Assembly: GCF_003148905.1 (NCBI RefSeq)
Contig: NZ_QGHC01000003.1
Coordinates: 248,001-312,000, forward strand
DNA length: 64,000 nt
Direction of reading: 5' to 3'
From: Fulvimonas soli
GTDB lineage: Bacteria > Pseudomonadota > Gammaproteobacteria > Xanthomonadales > Rhodanobacteraceae
A program made the translations under genes and the position numbers. The first letter of the stretch is position 1; every line of letters starts with the position of its first letter. Below, one piece after another: positions 18,201 through 25,525 of the stretch. The notes beneath the pieces are model-generated. The model had not been told where the DNA came from and did no database searches. It saw only the letters and a program-made list of their open reading frames with translations.

Positions 18201-19844
18201 TCAGTACACGTCGCGCCGGTAGCGCCCTTGCGCGCGCAGCCGCTCCACGGCTTCCGCGCCGAGCGCCTCGCGCAGCGCGGCGTCCACGCCCGGCGCCATG
18301 CCGTCCAGGCTGCCGCACACGCGGATCGCGGCGCCCGCGTCGATCCAGCGGCGCAGCTCGTCCGCGGCGCGCGCCAGCAGGTGCTGCACGTAGACGCGCC
18401 CGCCGCCGTCGCGCGACCACGCCAGGTCGAGCCGCTCGATGCGGCCCGCGCGCCGCCACGCCTCGATCTCCTCGTGGTAGTAGAAGTCGTGCGCCGCCTG
18501 CCGCTCGCCGAACAGCAGCCAGTGCCGCGCGGCGCCAGCGGCGATGCGCGCGCGCAGCAGCGCGCGCAGGCCCGCCATGCCGGTGCCGTTGCCGATCAGG
18601 ATCAGCGGCACGTCGTTCGCCGGCGGGCGGAAATTGGGATTGGCGCGGATGCGCAGCGCGATCTCCGCGCCTGGCGGCGCGCCGGCGGTGAGCCAGCCGG
18701 AGCCCAGCCCCGGCGTGCCGTCCGCGCGCCGCATGCGGCGCACCAGCAGGTGCAGCGCGCCGTCGGCCGGCACCGAGGCGATCGAGTATTCGCGGTGCGG
18801 CAGCGGCTGCAGCCGCGCGGCGAGGGCCGCGGCGTCCAGGCCGCGCGCTTCCTCCGGCGGCGGCAGGTGGCTGCGCGCCAGCAGCTCGGCCAGCGGCACG
18901 CGGCACTCGCCGTCGTCCACCACCGCCCCGCCGTCCGCGCCGGCGGCCGCCAGCCACGCGGTGACGCTGGCCCCGTCGTGGCGCGGCCCCACTTCGGCGA
19001 TGTCGCCGGCCTGCCACGCAAGCTCGCCGTCGAGCGGCTGCAGCGCGAGATGGAAGGCGGCGCCGCCGAGCGTGCCGGGGTTGAGCTGGCGCCGCTCCAC
19101 CAGCCGCCAGCGGCGGTAGTCCGGCCGCCGCCAGTCCGGCAGCTCGCTGGCACCGCTGAGCAGGGCCAGGTGGTGCTGCCAGTGGCGCAGCGCGCCCGCG
19201 TCGCCGTTGTCGACCTCCACCGGATCGAACAGCGCCTGCGCGCCGCTGCGCTGCAGCCAGTCGTGCAGGCGGCGGCCGAAGCCGCAGAAGTCCGCGTAGT
19301 CGCGGTCGCCCAGCGCGAGCAGGCCGTAGCGCAGCCCGCCCAGCGCCGCCGGCGCGGACAGGCAGCGGCGCGCGAACCCGGCCGCGCCGTCGGGCGCGTC
19401 GCCCTCGCCGGTGGTGCTGGCCACGAACAGCACGCGCGGCAACGCCGCCAGCGCCGCCGCGTCCAGTTCGCCCAGCGCGGCGCCGCGCACCGGCACGCCG
19501 GCCGCCTGCAGGCTCTGCACGGTGCGGCGCGCGAGCTGCTCGGCGAAGCCGGTCTGGCTGGCGTAGGCCACCACGACGGCATCGCGCGCGCCGGCGTCCG
19601 CGCCGGCCAGCGCGGCGCGGTCCGCGCGCGCCGCGCGCCGCCGCGTCCGCCAGGTGACGCCGACGAAGACCAGCCACGCCAGCAGCGCCGCCGCCGCCCA
19701 CGCCCAGCGGACGCGGCCGGGGTCGTGCCAGGCCATGCCGCGCACGTGCAGCGCCAGCAGCCACAGCGCCAGCGCGCCGAGCAGGGCCAGCAGCAGGGCC
19801 TGGCCCAGCGCCGCGCGCGGCAGGCTGCCCGCGGGACGGCTCAC
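18201..19844 (-). CDS. Membrane-anchored diflavin reductase (sulfite-reductase-alpha-like)
   Basis: A 547-residue protein. Two N-terminal TM segments (about 13-33 and 47-64) anchor it. Then come a flavodoxin-like FMN domain (from about 88: VVVAYASQTGFAEQLARRT, FVASTTGEGDAPDG, LALGDRDYADFCGFG), an FAD domain with the REYSIAS motif, and an NADPH domain (LILIGNGTGMAGLRALL, RVYVQHLL, VCGSLDGMAPGV). This is the cytochrome P450/sulfite reductase layout: NADPH to FAD to FMN. No sulfite reductase hemoprotein is near. In this operon it most likely feeds electrons to the PepSY membrane protein. Translation starts at a GTG overlapping the apbE stop (GTGA). Confidence 0.88.
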   Translation of the reverse strand: MSRPAGSLPRAALGQALLLALLGALALWLLALHVRGMAWHDPGRVRWAWAAAALLAWLVFVGVTWRTRRRAARADRAALAGADAGARDAVVVAYASQTGFAEQLARRTVQSLQAAGVPVRGAALGELDAAALAALPRVLFVASTTGEGDAPDGAAGFARRCLSAPAALGGLRYGLLALGDRDYADFCGFGRRLHDWLQRSGAQALFDPVEVDNGDAGALRHWQHHLALLSGASELPDWRRPDYRRWRLVERRQLNPGTLGGAAFHLALQPLDGELAWQAGDIAEVGPRHDGASVTAWLAAAGADGGAVVDDGECRVPLAELLARSHLPPPEEARGLDAAALAARLQPLPHREYSIASVPADGALHLLVRRMRRADGTPGLGSGWLTAGAPPGAEIALRIRANPNFRPPANDVPLILIGNGTGMAGLRALLRARIAAGAARHWLLFGERQAAHDFYYHEEIEAWRRAGRIERLDLAWSRDGGGRVYVQHLLARAADELRRWIDAGAAIRVCGSLDGMAPGVDAALREALGAEAVERLRAQGRYRRDVY

Positions 19845-20830
19845 GCCGCCAGCGCCGCCGCGAAAGCGGGCGTCATGCGCTCCTCGAAGCCGTGCGCGCC
19901 GCGCAGGATGAACAGCGCGGCCAGCCCGCGCGCCTGCGCGTAGGCCAGGCCGCGCTCGGCGCCCAGCACGGTGAGCGCGGTGCCGAGCGGATCGGCGTGC
20001 ATCGCCTCGTCGGCCAGCACGCTCACCGAGGCCACGGCGGTCGGCACCGGCAGGCCGGTGCGCGGGTCGATGTGGTGCGAGACGCGCGTGCCGCCGACCG
20101 TGTAGTGGCGGCGGTAGTCGCCGGAGGTGGCGACGGCGCGGCCGTCCAGCGCGATCACGTGGCCGAACCGTTCCGCCTCGTGCGGCCCGCCCGCGGGCGG
20201 GCGCTCGATGCCGACGCGCCACGGCGTGCCGTCGGGCTTGCGGCCGCGTCCCTTGAACTCGCCGCCCACCTCCACCAGCCAGGCGCGGATGCCGGCCGCG
20301 TCCAGCCACTGGCCCACGCGGTCCACCGCGTAGCCCTTGGCCACCGAGGACAGGTCCACGCAGGCGCCGCCCGGCTGCCAGGCGCGCCGCTGCGCCGGGT
20401 CCAGGCGGATGCGTTGCCAGCCGACGCGGCGGCGCGCCGCCTCGACGGCCTCGCGCGCGGGCGGCTGCGCGCCGCGCGCGTCCGGGCCGAAGCCCCACAG
20501 GTTCACCAGCGGCCCCACCGTGGGGTCGTAGGCGCCATCGGTGTCCTCCGCCACGCGCAGCGCATGCGCCATCACCCGGAAGCATGCCTCCGGCAATGCG
20601 TGCCAGCTGCCGGCGGGCGCGGCGTTGAAGCGCGACAGCGCCGAGTGCGGCTTGTAGGTGCTCATCTGCGCGTCGACCGCGTCGAGCTGGTCCTGCACGC
20701 CGCGCCGCAGCGGCTCCGGCGCCGTCCCGGCCGGCGCGACCAGGCGCACCGACCAGGTGGTGCCCATCGTCTCGCCCGCCAGGGCGTGCAGCGCCGGCGC
20801 GGCCGCGGGATCGGCGGCGCCGGGCGTCAC
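19841..20830 (-). CDS. apbE: FAD:protein FMN transferase
   Basis: A 329-residue ApbE-family protein that attaches FMN covalently to a Thr/Ser of target proteins. Family marks: GETMGTTWSV near residue 25, VDLSSVAKGYAVDRV, VEVGGEFKGRGRKPDG, RVSHHIDPRTGLPV and the Mg-binding DEAMHADPLGTALTVLG. The start is a GTG at 20830 overlapping the upstream stop as GTGA; no clear signal peptide is seen, so location is uncertain (many ApbEs are periplasmic lipoproteins). A plausible substrate, the DUF2271 protein with a D-G-V-S-G-A-T site, is encoded two genes upstream in the same operon. Confidence 0.93.
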   Translation of the reverse strand: MTPGAADPAAAPALHALAGETMGTTWSVRLVAPAGTAPEPLRRGVQDQLDAVDAQMSTYKPHSALSRFNAAPAGSWHALPEACFRVMAHALRVAEDTDGAYDPTVGPLVNLWGFGPDARGAQPPAREAVEAARRRVGWQRIRLDPAQRRAWQPGGACVDLSSVAKGYAVDRVGQWLDAAGIRAWLVEVGGEFKGRGRKPDGTPWRVGIERPPAGGPHEAERFGHVIALDGRAVATSGDYRRHYTVGGTRVSHHIDPRTGLPVPTAVASVSVLADEAMHADPLGTALTVLGAERGLAYAQARGLAALFILRGAHGFEERMTPAFAAALAA

Positions 20831-21639
20831 TGCGGCAGCACTTCCAGCACGGCGGTGTAGGACAGCCGCCGCTGCCTGGCCTGCTTCACGCTGGTCTTGC
20901 CGTCCTGCGTGCTGGCGTTGACCCAGTACATGCCGGCGTGCGGCCAGGTGAGGGTGAAGCGGCCGTCCTTGCCGGTGGTGGCCTCGATCTCCTCCTGCGC
21001 GTTGCGGTAGCGCGTTCCGCCGGCGATGGCAGTGACCTTCAGGTCCGGCGCCGGCTTGCCGTCCAGCAGCAGCTGGAAGGTGGCGCCCTCGCCCGCCACC
21101 AGGTCGGTGACGTGGGTGACCGGCACCAGCTCCAGGCCCTTGCCGCCGGGCTTGAGCGCGCCGTCGCTGGGCTTGCCGTTGGTGACGAAGGTCTCCACGC
21201 GGTTGCTCGCCTCGCTCACCTGCACGTGCTGCGCGCCCGCCGGGATCGCCTTGTCCAGCTCGGCCGCCTCGCCGCGCCAGCGCTTCTTCTCGCCGCCCAG
21301 CTCGTAGCCGGCGAACACGCCCTGGTTGACCAGCGCGATCCTGTAGGTGCCCTGCTGCTGGAGGTGCACGTCGAACACGCTGCGGTACTTGCCGGTGGCG
21401 GCGTTCTCCGGCGCCACCGTGCTGCCGTCCGGCGCGGTGATGACCAGCCGCGACAGGTCGCCGGGCACGTGGTCGGGGAAGAACAGGTCGTTGGACACCG
21501 CCGCGTCCACCGTCACCCACGGATCGGCGCCGGACACGTTGGTGGCCGACGGCACCATCCACATCTTGTGCGCCTGCGCGGCGAGCGGCAGGGCGAGCGC
21601 AAGGGCGAGGACGGTCCACTTCGACGAAAGCTTGGGCAT
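20827..21639 (-). CDS. DUF4198-domain periplasmic protein
   Basis: A 270-residue exported protein. Signal peptide at residues 1-22 (cut after AAQA), after which the mature chain starts HKMWMVPSATNVSG; an N-terminal His followed by metal-accessible residues is typical of DUF4198 (a NikM/CbiK-like metal-related group). The C-terminal half is a beta-sandwich with VTHVTDLVAGEGATFQLLLD and GRFTLTWPHAGMYWVNAS, like the Ni/Co-transport-associated domain. AGGAG precedes the start at 21639. It lies between the DUF2271 and apbE genes. Its role in metal handling is inferred. Confidence 0.85.
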   Translation of the reverse strand: MPKLSSKWTVLALALALPLAAQAHKMWMVPSATNVSGADPWVTVDAAVSNDLFFPDHVPGDLSRLVITAPDGSTVAPENAATGKYRSVFDVHLQQQGTYRIALVNQGVFAGYELGGEKKRWRGEAAELDKAIPAGAQHVQVSEASNRVETFVTNGKPSDGALKPGGKGLELVPVTHVTDLVAGEGATFQLLLDGKPAPDLKVTAIAGGTRYRNAQEEIEATTGKDGRFTLTWPHAGMYWVNASTQDGKTSVKQARQRRLSYTAVLEVLPQ

Positions 21640-21707
21640 GGCAATCTCCTGGAGGCGAGGGCGGCGCCTGCGCGCGCGCCGGAACAACGGACGGAAATGG
21701 GAACGCT

Positions 21708-22223
21708 TCAGGGCGCGAGGTCGAGCTTCACCTCGCCCAGCTCGCTGCCGCCCTTGGCGCCGAGGTGCTGCGGCGCGGCGGCCGGCCACTGGAACGGCAC
21801 GCGCACCACCTCGCGGCCGCCCACCTCGCGCGCGGCCTCCACCACCAGCGTGTACTTGCCTGGCGCGAGCTGGCCGAGCGGCGCCTTGCCCTGCTCGAAG
21901 GCCAGCTTCTGCTCGCCCACCGGTCGGGTGGCGCCGGAGACGCCGTCCACCGGCATCTGCAGCTCGCGCCCGCCGCGCCGCCACCACTGGCGCAGTTCCG
22001 GCAGCCACTTGGTGCCGGCGCCTTCCTTGCTCTCCTTCTGCGCGTACCACACGGCGAGCTGAGCGGCGACGCTGTGGTCCTCGCGCTCGATCCACGCGGC
22101 CAGGTACGGGCGGTGGTACTCGGCCACGTCCAGCCGCGGGATCTGCACGGTCACGTCGAGGTCGGCCGCCGCCACCGGCGCGGCGAGCAGCAGGGCGGGC
22201 ATGGTGAACAACAGGCGACGCAT
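21708..22223 (-). CDS. DUF2271 periplasmic protein with a predicted FMN-attachment site
   Basis: A 171-residue exported protein. Signal peptide at residues 1-20 (cut after VAAA). The DUF2271 core starts LDVTVQIPRLDVAEYHRPYL and includes a Trp-rich loop (WLPELRQWWRR). Residues 93-99 read D-G-V-S-G-A-T, matching the flavinylation consensus D-x-x-[ST]-[SG]-A-T recognised by ApbE, so Ser96 is the likely FMN carrier. An apbE gene lies in the same operon. GAGGAAG precedes the start at 22223. The protein would be a periplasmic electron carrier or reductase. The motif is seen; flavinylation itself is inferred. Confidence 0.86.
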   Translation of the reverse strand: MRRLLFTMPALLLAAPVAAADLDVTVQIPRLDVAEYHRPYLAAWIEREDHSVAAQLAVWYAQKESKEGAGTKWLPELRQWWRRGGRELQMPVDGVSGATRPVGEQKLAFEQGKAPLGQLAPGKYTLVVEAAREVGGREVVRVPFQWPAAAPQHLGAKGGSELGEVKLDLAP

Positions 22224-22237
22224 GGGCGCTTCCTCTC

Positions 22238-22888
22238 TCAATGGATGAAGATCAGGGCCAGCAGCAGCGGCAGCACCAGCCCGAACGCGACCAGCGGCCA
22301 GGTGGCGCCGCGCTGGGCGGCGTGCATTTTCAGCAGCAGCAGGCCGGTGACGGAGAAGACCACGCAGGCCAGCGCGAAGATGTCGATGAACCAGCCCCAC
22401 ACCGGGCCCGCGTTGCGGCCCTTGTGCAGGTCGTTGAGGTAGGAGATCCAGCCGCGCGTGGTGCGCTCGTACTCCACCTCGCCGCTCCCGCGGTCGATGC
22501 TCAGCCAGGCGTCGCCGCCGGGGCGCGGCAGCGACAGGTACACCTCGTCGGCCGACCAGTCGGCGCCGCGGCCGTCCACGCCGACGCCCAGCGCGCCGCC
22601 GATCCAGCCGGCCACCGGCGCGGGCAGCGGCGCGCCCTTGCGCTCGTCCTCGCCGGCCAGCAGGCGCCGCAGCGGCGCGGGCAGTTGCGCCTGGCGGTGC
22701 AGCGTCTGCGGCCTGGCCTCGATCTGCGCCGCGTGGTTGAGCGTTATGCCGGTCAGCGCGAACAGCAGCATGCCGACCAGGCACAGCGCGGAGCTGATCC
22801 AGTGCCAGCGGTGCAGCTGCTTGAGCCAGAACGCGCGGCCCGCCTGCCCGTCCTGGACGCGCCCGCGCGCCGCCTGTTTCTCGCCCAT
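22238..22888 (-). CDS. PepSY-domain transmembrane protein
   Basis: A 216-residue inner-membrane protein. TM1 lies at about 24-48 after the motif LKQLHRWHWISSALCLVGML, with the H-x-W-x-W pattern of PepSY-TM proteins. A PepSY periplasmic section follows (YLSLPRPGGDAWLSIDRGSG, then TRGWISYLNDLHKGRNAG), and then two more TM segments. The conserved histidines (HRWH, LNHA, DLHKG) could bind heme, as proposed for ferric reductase relatives. It is the first gene of the five-gene operon and the start at 22888 lies about 130 bases below a Fur-like box. Upstream in-frame starts have no ribosome site. Confidence 0.87.
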   Translation of the reverse strand: MGEKQAARGRVQDGQAGRAFWLKQLHRWHWISSALCLVGMLLFALTGITLNHAAQIEARPQTLHRQAQLPAPLRRLLAGEDERKGAPLPAPVAGWIGGALGVGVDGRGADWSADEVYLSLPRPGGDAWLSIDRGSGEVEYERTTRGWISYLNDLHKGRNAGPVWGWFIDIFALACVVFSVTGLLLLKMHAAQRGATWPLVAFGLVLPLLLALIFIH

Positions 22889-23005
22889 GCCTCGCCGTGC
22901 CCGTGGTCGTCGTCCGGCGGCCGCCACGCGGCCCCTGTCACCCGCGTCCGCCGGCGGCCGGCACGCCACCGGCGGCCGGATCGCGCGGATGCACAAACGG
23001 CCGCC

Positions 23006-23034
23006 ATAGTGCCAAAAATGAGAATCAATCGCAA
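23006..23034 (-). promoter_or_regulatory. Fur-like box and promoter of the PepSY operon
   Basis: TGAGAATCAATCGCA at 23019-23033 matches the 7-1-7 Fur consensus TGATAATxATTATCA at 10 of 14 positions. On the minus strand it overlaps a possible promoter: TTGCGA (23034-23029) as -35 and CACTAT (23011-23006) as a weak -10, 17 bases apart. This AT-rich island stands out in very GC-rich surroundings. Iron control of the operon is inferred. Confidence 0.65.
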
Positions 23035-23104
23035 TTCATCGCCGCATGGCGAATCGTCGCCCGGCCCCGCAAACCGTCCCTGCACCCAGCATCGGGACAT
23101 GGCC

Positions 23105-23336
23105 TCGACGGGCATGGCAGCGAGGCTGTGGCGGCCTCGCGTCTTGTCGATCGCGGCCGGAGGCCGCTCCCACCAAGCTTGCGAGGCCCCCGTGGGAGCG
23201 GCCTCCGGCCGCGATGCCGGGACTGTCGCGTCGCGCCGGCCATGCCGCTTCGCCGTGGACCGACGTCCATGCCTTTTTCCCGGCCCGCGCGCAGACGGCT
23301 CCCGGCACGGAGTCGGGAGATCGTGAACAGGCTCTC
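23105..23336. repeat. Dispersed ~225 bp repeat, copy B
   Basis: Matches copy A at 13890-14117 block by block: GGCATGGCAGCGAGGCTG, then the palindrome GATCGCGGCCGGAGGCCGCT to GAGCGGCCTCCGGCCGCGAT, then CCCGCGCGCAGACGGCTCCC and GTGAACAGGCTC. It fills most of the 446 bp gap between the PepSY operon and the SUF operon end, together with the Fur-like box. Its right edge reaches the stop region of the Rieske gene. Confidence 0.75.
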
Positions 23337-23655
23337 AGCGGTCGTCGCGGGTCCAGATGAAGCCGTCGGCCTCGCGCACCGGGAAGCTGGCGATCGGCTC
23401 GTAGGCCGGCGGGCGGGTCACCGCGCCGGTGCGCAGGTCGAAGCGCGCGCCGTGGCGCGGGCACTCCACCTCGAAGCCGTGCACCTCGCCGCCGGCGAGG
23501 TCGCCGCCGTCGTGGGTGCACACGTCCTCCACCGCGTAGAGGTCGCCGTCGATGTTGTACACCGCGATCGGCGTGCCGCCGTCGTAGACCACGCGGAACT
23601 CGCCGGGCAGCAGCTCGCTGCGCGTGCCGACCTTGATCCAGCCGTCCAGGCTCAC
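23335..23655 (-). CDS. Rieske [2Fe-2S] ferredoxin-like protein (NirD/biphenyl-ferredoxin type)
   Basis: A 106-residue soluble Rieske protein. Cluster ligands are in CTHDGG and CPRHGARFD, giving the Cys-x-His...Cys-x-x-His pattern. No signal peptide or TM segment, so a cytoplasmic electron carrier. It is the last gene of the SUF operon. Translation starts at a GTG that overlaps the GNAT stop as GTGA. Location after sufS suggests either a client or an electron donor for cluster assembly, which is inference. A NirD role is unlikely as no nirB is present. Confidence 0.88.
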   Translation of the reverse strand: MSLDGWIKVGTRSELLPGEFRVVYDGGTPIAVYNIDGDLYAVEDVCTHDGGDLAGGEVHGFEVECPRHGARFDLRTGAVTRPPAYEPIASFPVREADGFIWTRDDR

Positions 23656-24197
23656 GCGGGCACCCCGGCGAGCTCCTTCGCCAGCACCTCGAAGCGCAGG
23701 TCGTCGCGGCGCGGGATGCCGAAGCGCTCGTCGCCGTAGGGGAACGGCTTGAACACGCCGGTGCGCCGGTAGCCGCGGCGGCCGTACCAGGCGATCAGCT
23801 CCTCGCGCTGCACGATCACCGTCATCTCCATCGCGCGGCAGCCCCACTCCTCGCGCGCGATGCGCTCGGCCTCGGCCAGCACCCGCTTGCCCACGCCGCC
23901 GTTCTGCTGCGCGGGGTCCACCGCGAACATGCCGAAATAGCCCACCTCGCCCTGCCGCTCGACGTGGCAGCTGGCGAGCAGGCGGCCGTCGCGCTCGGCC
24001 AGCAGGATGCGGCCGTGCGGCTGCGCGATGATCTGCGCCACGCCGGCGGCGTCGGTGCGTCGGCCGTCGAGCAGGTCCGATTCGGTGGTCCAGCCGCGCC
24101 GGCCGGAATCGCCGCGGTAGGCCGATTCCACCAGCGCCACCACGGCGGCGACGTCGGCGGGACCGGCGGTGCGGAAAGCGAGGTTCGTGGTCGTCAT
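23652..24197 (-). CDS. GNAT-family N-acetyltransferase in the SUF operon
   Basis: A 181-residue acetyltransferase. It opens NLAFRTAGPADVAAVVALVE. Motif A is VGYFGMFAVDPAQQNGGVGKRVLAEAE (Q-x-x-G-x-G), and the late segment LIAWYGRRGYRRTGVFKPFP is the usual C-terminal beta-bulge part. Acceptor unknown. It lies 49 bases after sufS and overlaps the Rieske start, so it belongs to the operon; acetylation of a SUF component is possible but not supported by sequence. Confidence 0.87.
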   Translation of the reverse strand: MTTTNLAFRTAGPADVAAVVALVESAYRGDSGRRGWTTESDLLDGRRTDAAGVAQIIAQPHGRILLAERDGRLLASCHVERQGEVGYFGMFAVDPAQQNGGVGKRVLAEAERIAREEWGCRAMEMTVIVQREELIAWYGRRGYRRTGVFKPFPYGDERFGIPRRDDLRFEVLAKELAGVPA

Positions 24198-24246
24198 CGC
24201 GCCATGATAATGCGGCGCGCGGCGCCTGTGCCCGCCGCCGCGCGGC

Positions 24247-25515
24247 TCACATCAGCAGCCTGCGCACCTTGAGCAGCGCGGTGACGAAGGCGTCGACCTC
24301 CTCCAGCGTGTTGTAGAACGCCAGCGAGGCGCGCAGCGTGGCCGGCACGCCGTAGAACTGCATCAGCGGATGCGCGCAGTGGTGGCCCGAGCGCACCGCC
24401 ACGCCCTCCAGGTCGAGCAGGGTGGCCAGGTCGGTGGCCTGCGCGCCCTCGACCAGGAAGGAGATCACCGGCTCCTTCTCCTTCGCCTCGCCGAACAGGC
24501 GCAGGCCCGGGACCTCGCGCAGGCGCGCGGTGGCGTAGGCCAGCAGCTGCTGCTCCCAGGCGTGCACCGCCTCGAAGCCGAGCGAGGCGTAGTAGTCGAT
24601 CGCCGCGCCCACGCCGGCGAAGCCGGCGATGTTCGGCGTGCCGGCCTCGAAGCGGTGCGGCGGGTCGGCGAAGGTGGTGCCGGAGAACTTCACCTCGCGG
24701 ATCATCTCGCCGCCGCCGAAGAACGGCGGCATCGCCTCCAGGTGCTCGCGCCGCGCCCACAGCGCGCCGGTGCCGGTGGGCGCGAGCATCTTGTGCCCGG
24801 TGAAGGCGTAGAAGTCGCAGCCCAGCGCCTGCACGTCCACCGGCCGGTGCGGCACCGCCTGCGAGCCGTCCACCAGCAGCGGGATGCCGCGCCTGCGGCA
24901 CTCGCGCGCCAGCTCGCGCACCGGGTTGACCGTGCCCAGCACGTTGGAGACGTGCGTGACGCAGGCCAGCTTCACCTCCGGCGTGAGCATCTCGACGTAC
25001 TTCTCGACGATCAGCTCGCCGCGCGCGTCGATCGGCGCCGCCTTCACCGTGGCGCCCGCGCGCGCGGCGACCAGCTGCCACGGCACGATGTTGGCATGGT
25101 GCTCCATCACCGTGGTGAGGATCGCGTCGCCCGGCCGCAGCCTCGGCAGCGCGTAGCTGTAGGCCACCAGGTTGATCGACTGCGTGGTGCCGGAGGTGAG
25201 CACCACCTCGCCGCGGGATGCCGCGTTGACCAGGCCGGCCAGCCGGTCGCGCGCATTCTCGTAGGCGGCGGTGGCCTCCTCGCCGAGCAGGTGCACCGCG
25301 CGCGACACGTTGGCGTTGTGCCGGCGGTAGTGCTCGTCCACCGCGTCGATCACCGTCTGCGGCTTCTGGCTGGTGTTGGCGTTGTCGAAATAGATCAGCG
25401 GCTTGCCGTGCACGCTGCGCGCGAGCAGCGGGAAGTCCGCGCGCACGCGCTGCACGTCGAAGACGGTGGACGGCCGGGTCTGTGCGTTCATCGTGGAGGT
25501 TCCGGTGGAAGCCAT
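24247..25515 (-). CDS. sufS: Cysteine desulfurase SufS
   Basis: A 422-residue group II PLP-dependent desulfurase that removes sulfur from cysteine as a persulfide for cluster assembly. Lys242 (FTGHKMLAPTG) binds PLP; Cys380 in RSGHHCAHP is the persulfide-carrying residue. The RSGHHCA wording marks the SufS rather than the IscS group. Two starts are possible, 25515 (10 bases after sufD) and 25491 (MNAQTRPS), neither with a strong ribosome site; the second would shorten it by eight residues. No sufE gene is in the operon, so the sulfur acceptor must be encoded elsewhere. Confidence 0.95.
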   Translation of the reverse strand: MASTGTSTMNAQTRPSTVFDVQRVRADFPLLARSVHGKPLIYFDNANTSQKPQTVIDAVDEHYRRHNANVSRAVHLLGEEATAAYENARDRLAGLVNAASRGEVVLTSGTTQSINLVAYSYALPRLRPGDAILTTVMEHHANIVPWQLVAARAGATVKAAPIDARGELIVEKYVEMLTPEVKLACVTHVSNVLGTVNPVRELARECRRRGIPLLVDGSQAVPHRPVDVQALGCDFYAFTGHKMLAPTGTGALWARREHLEAMPPFFGGGEMIREVKFSGTTFADPPHRFEAGTPNIAGFAGVGAAIDYYASLGFEAVHAWEQQLLAYATARLREVPGLRLFGEAKEKEPVISFLVEGAQATDLATLLDLEGVAVRSGHHCAHPLMQFYGVPATLRASLAFYNTLEEVDAFVTALLKVRRLLM

Positions 25516-25525
25516 CGCGGCGGGT

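Noticed and set aside
18201-19844. Assimilatory sulfite reductase flavoprotein CysJ
   Set aside because: It has N-terminal membrane helices, lies in a PepSY/ApbE operon and lacks a neighbouring cysI or cysH, so a sulfur role is unlikely.
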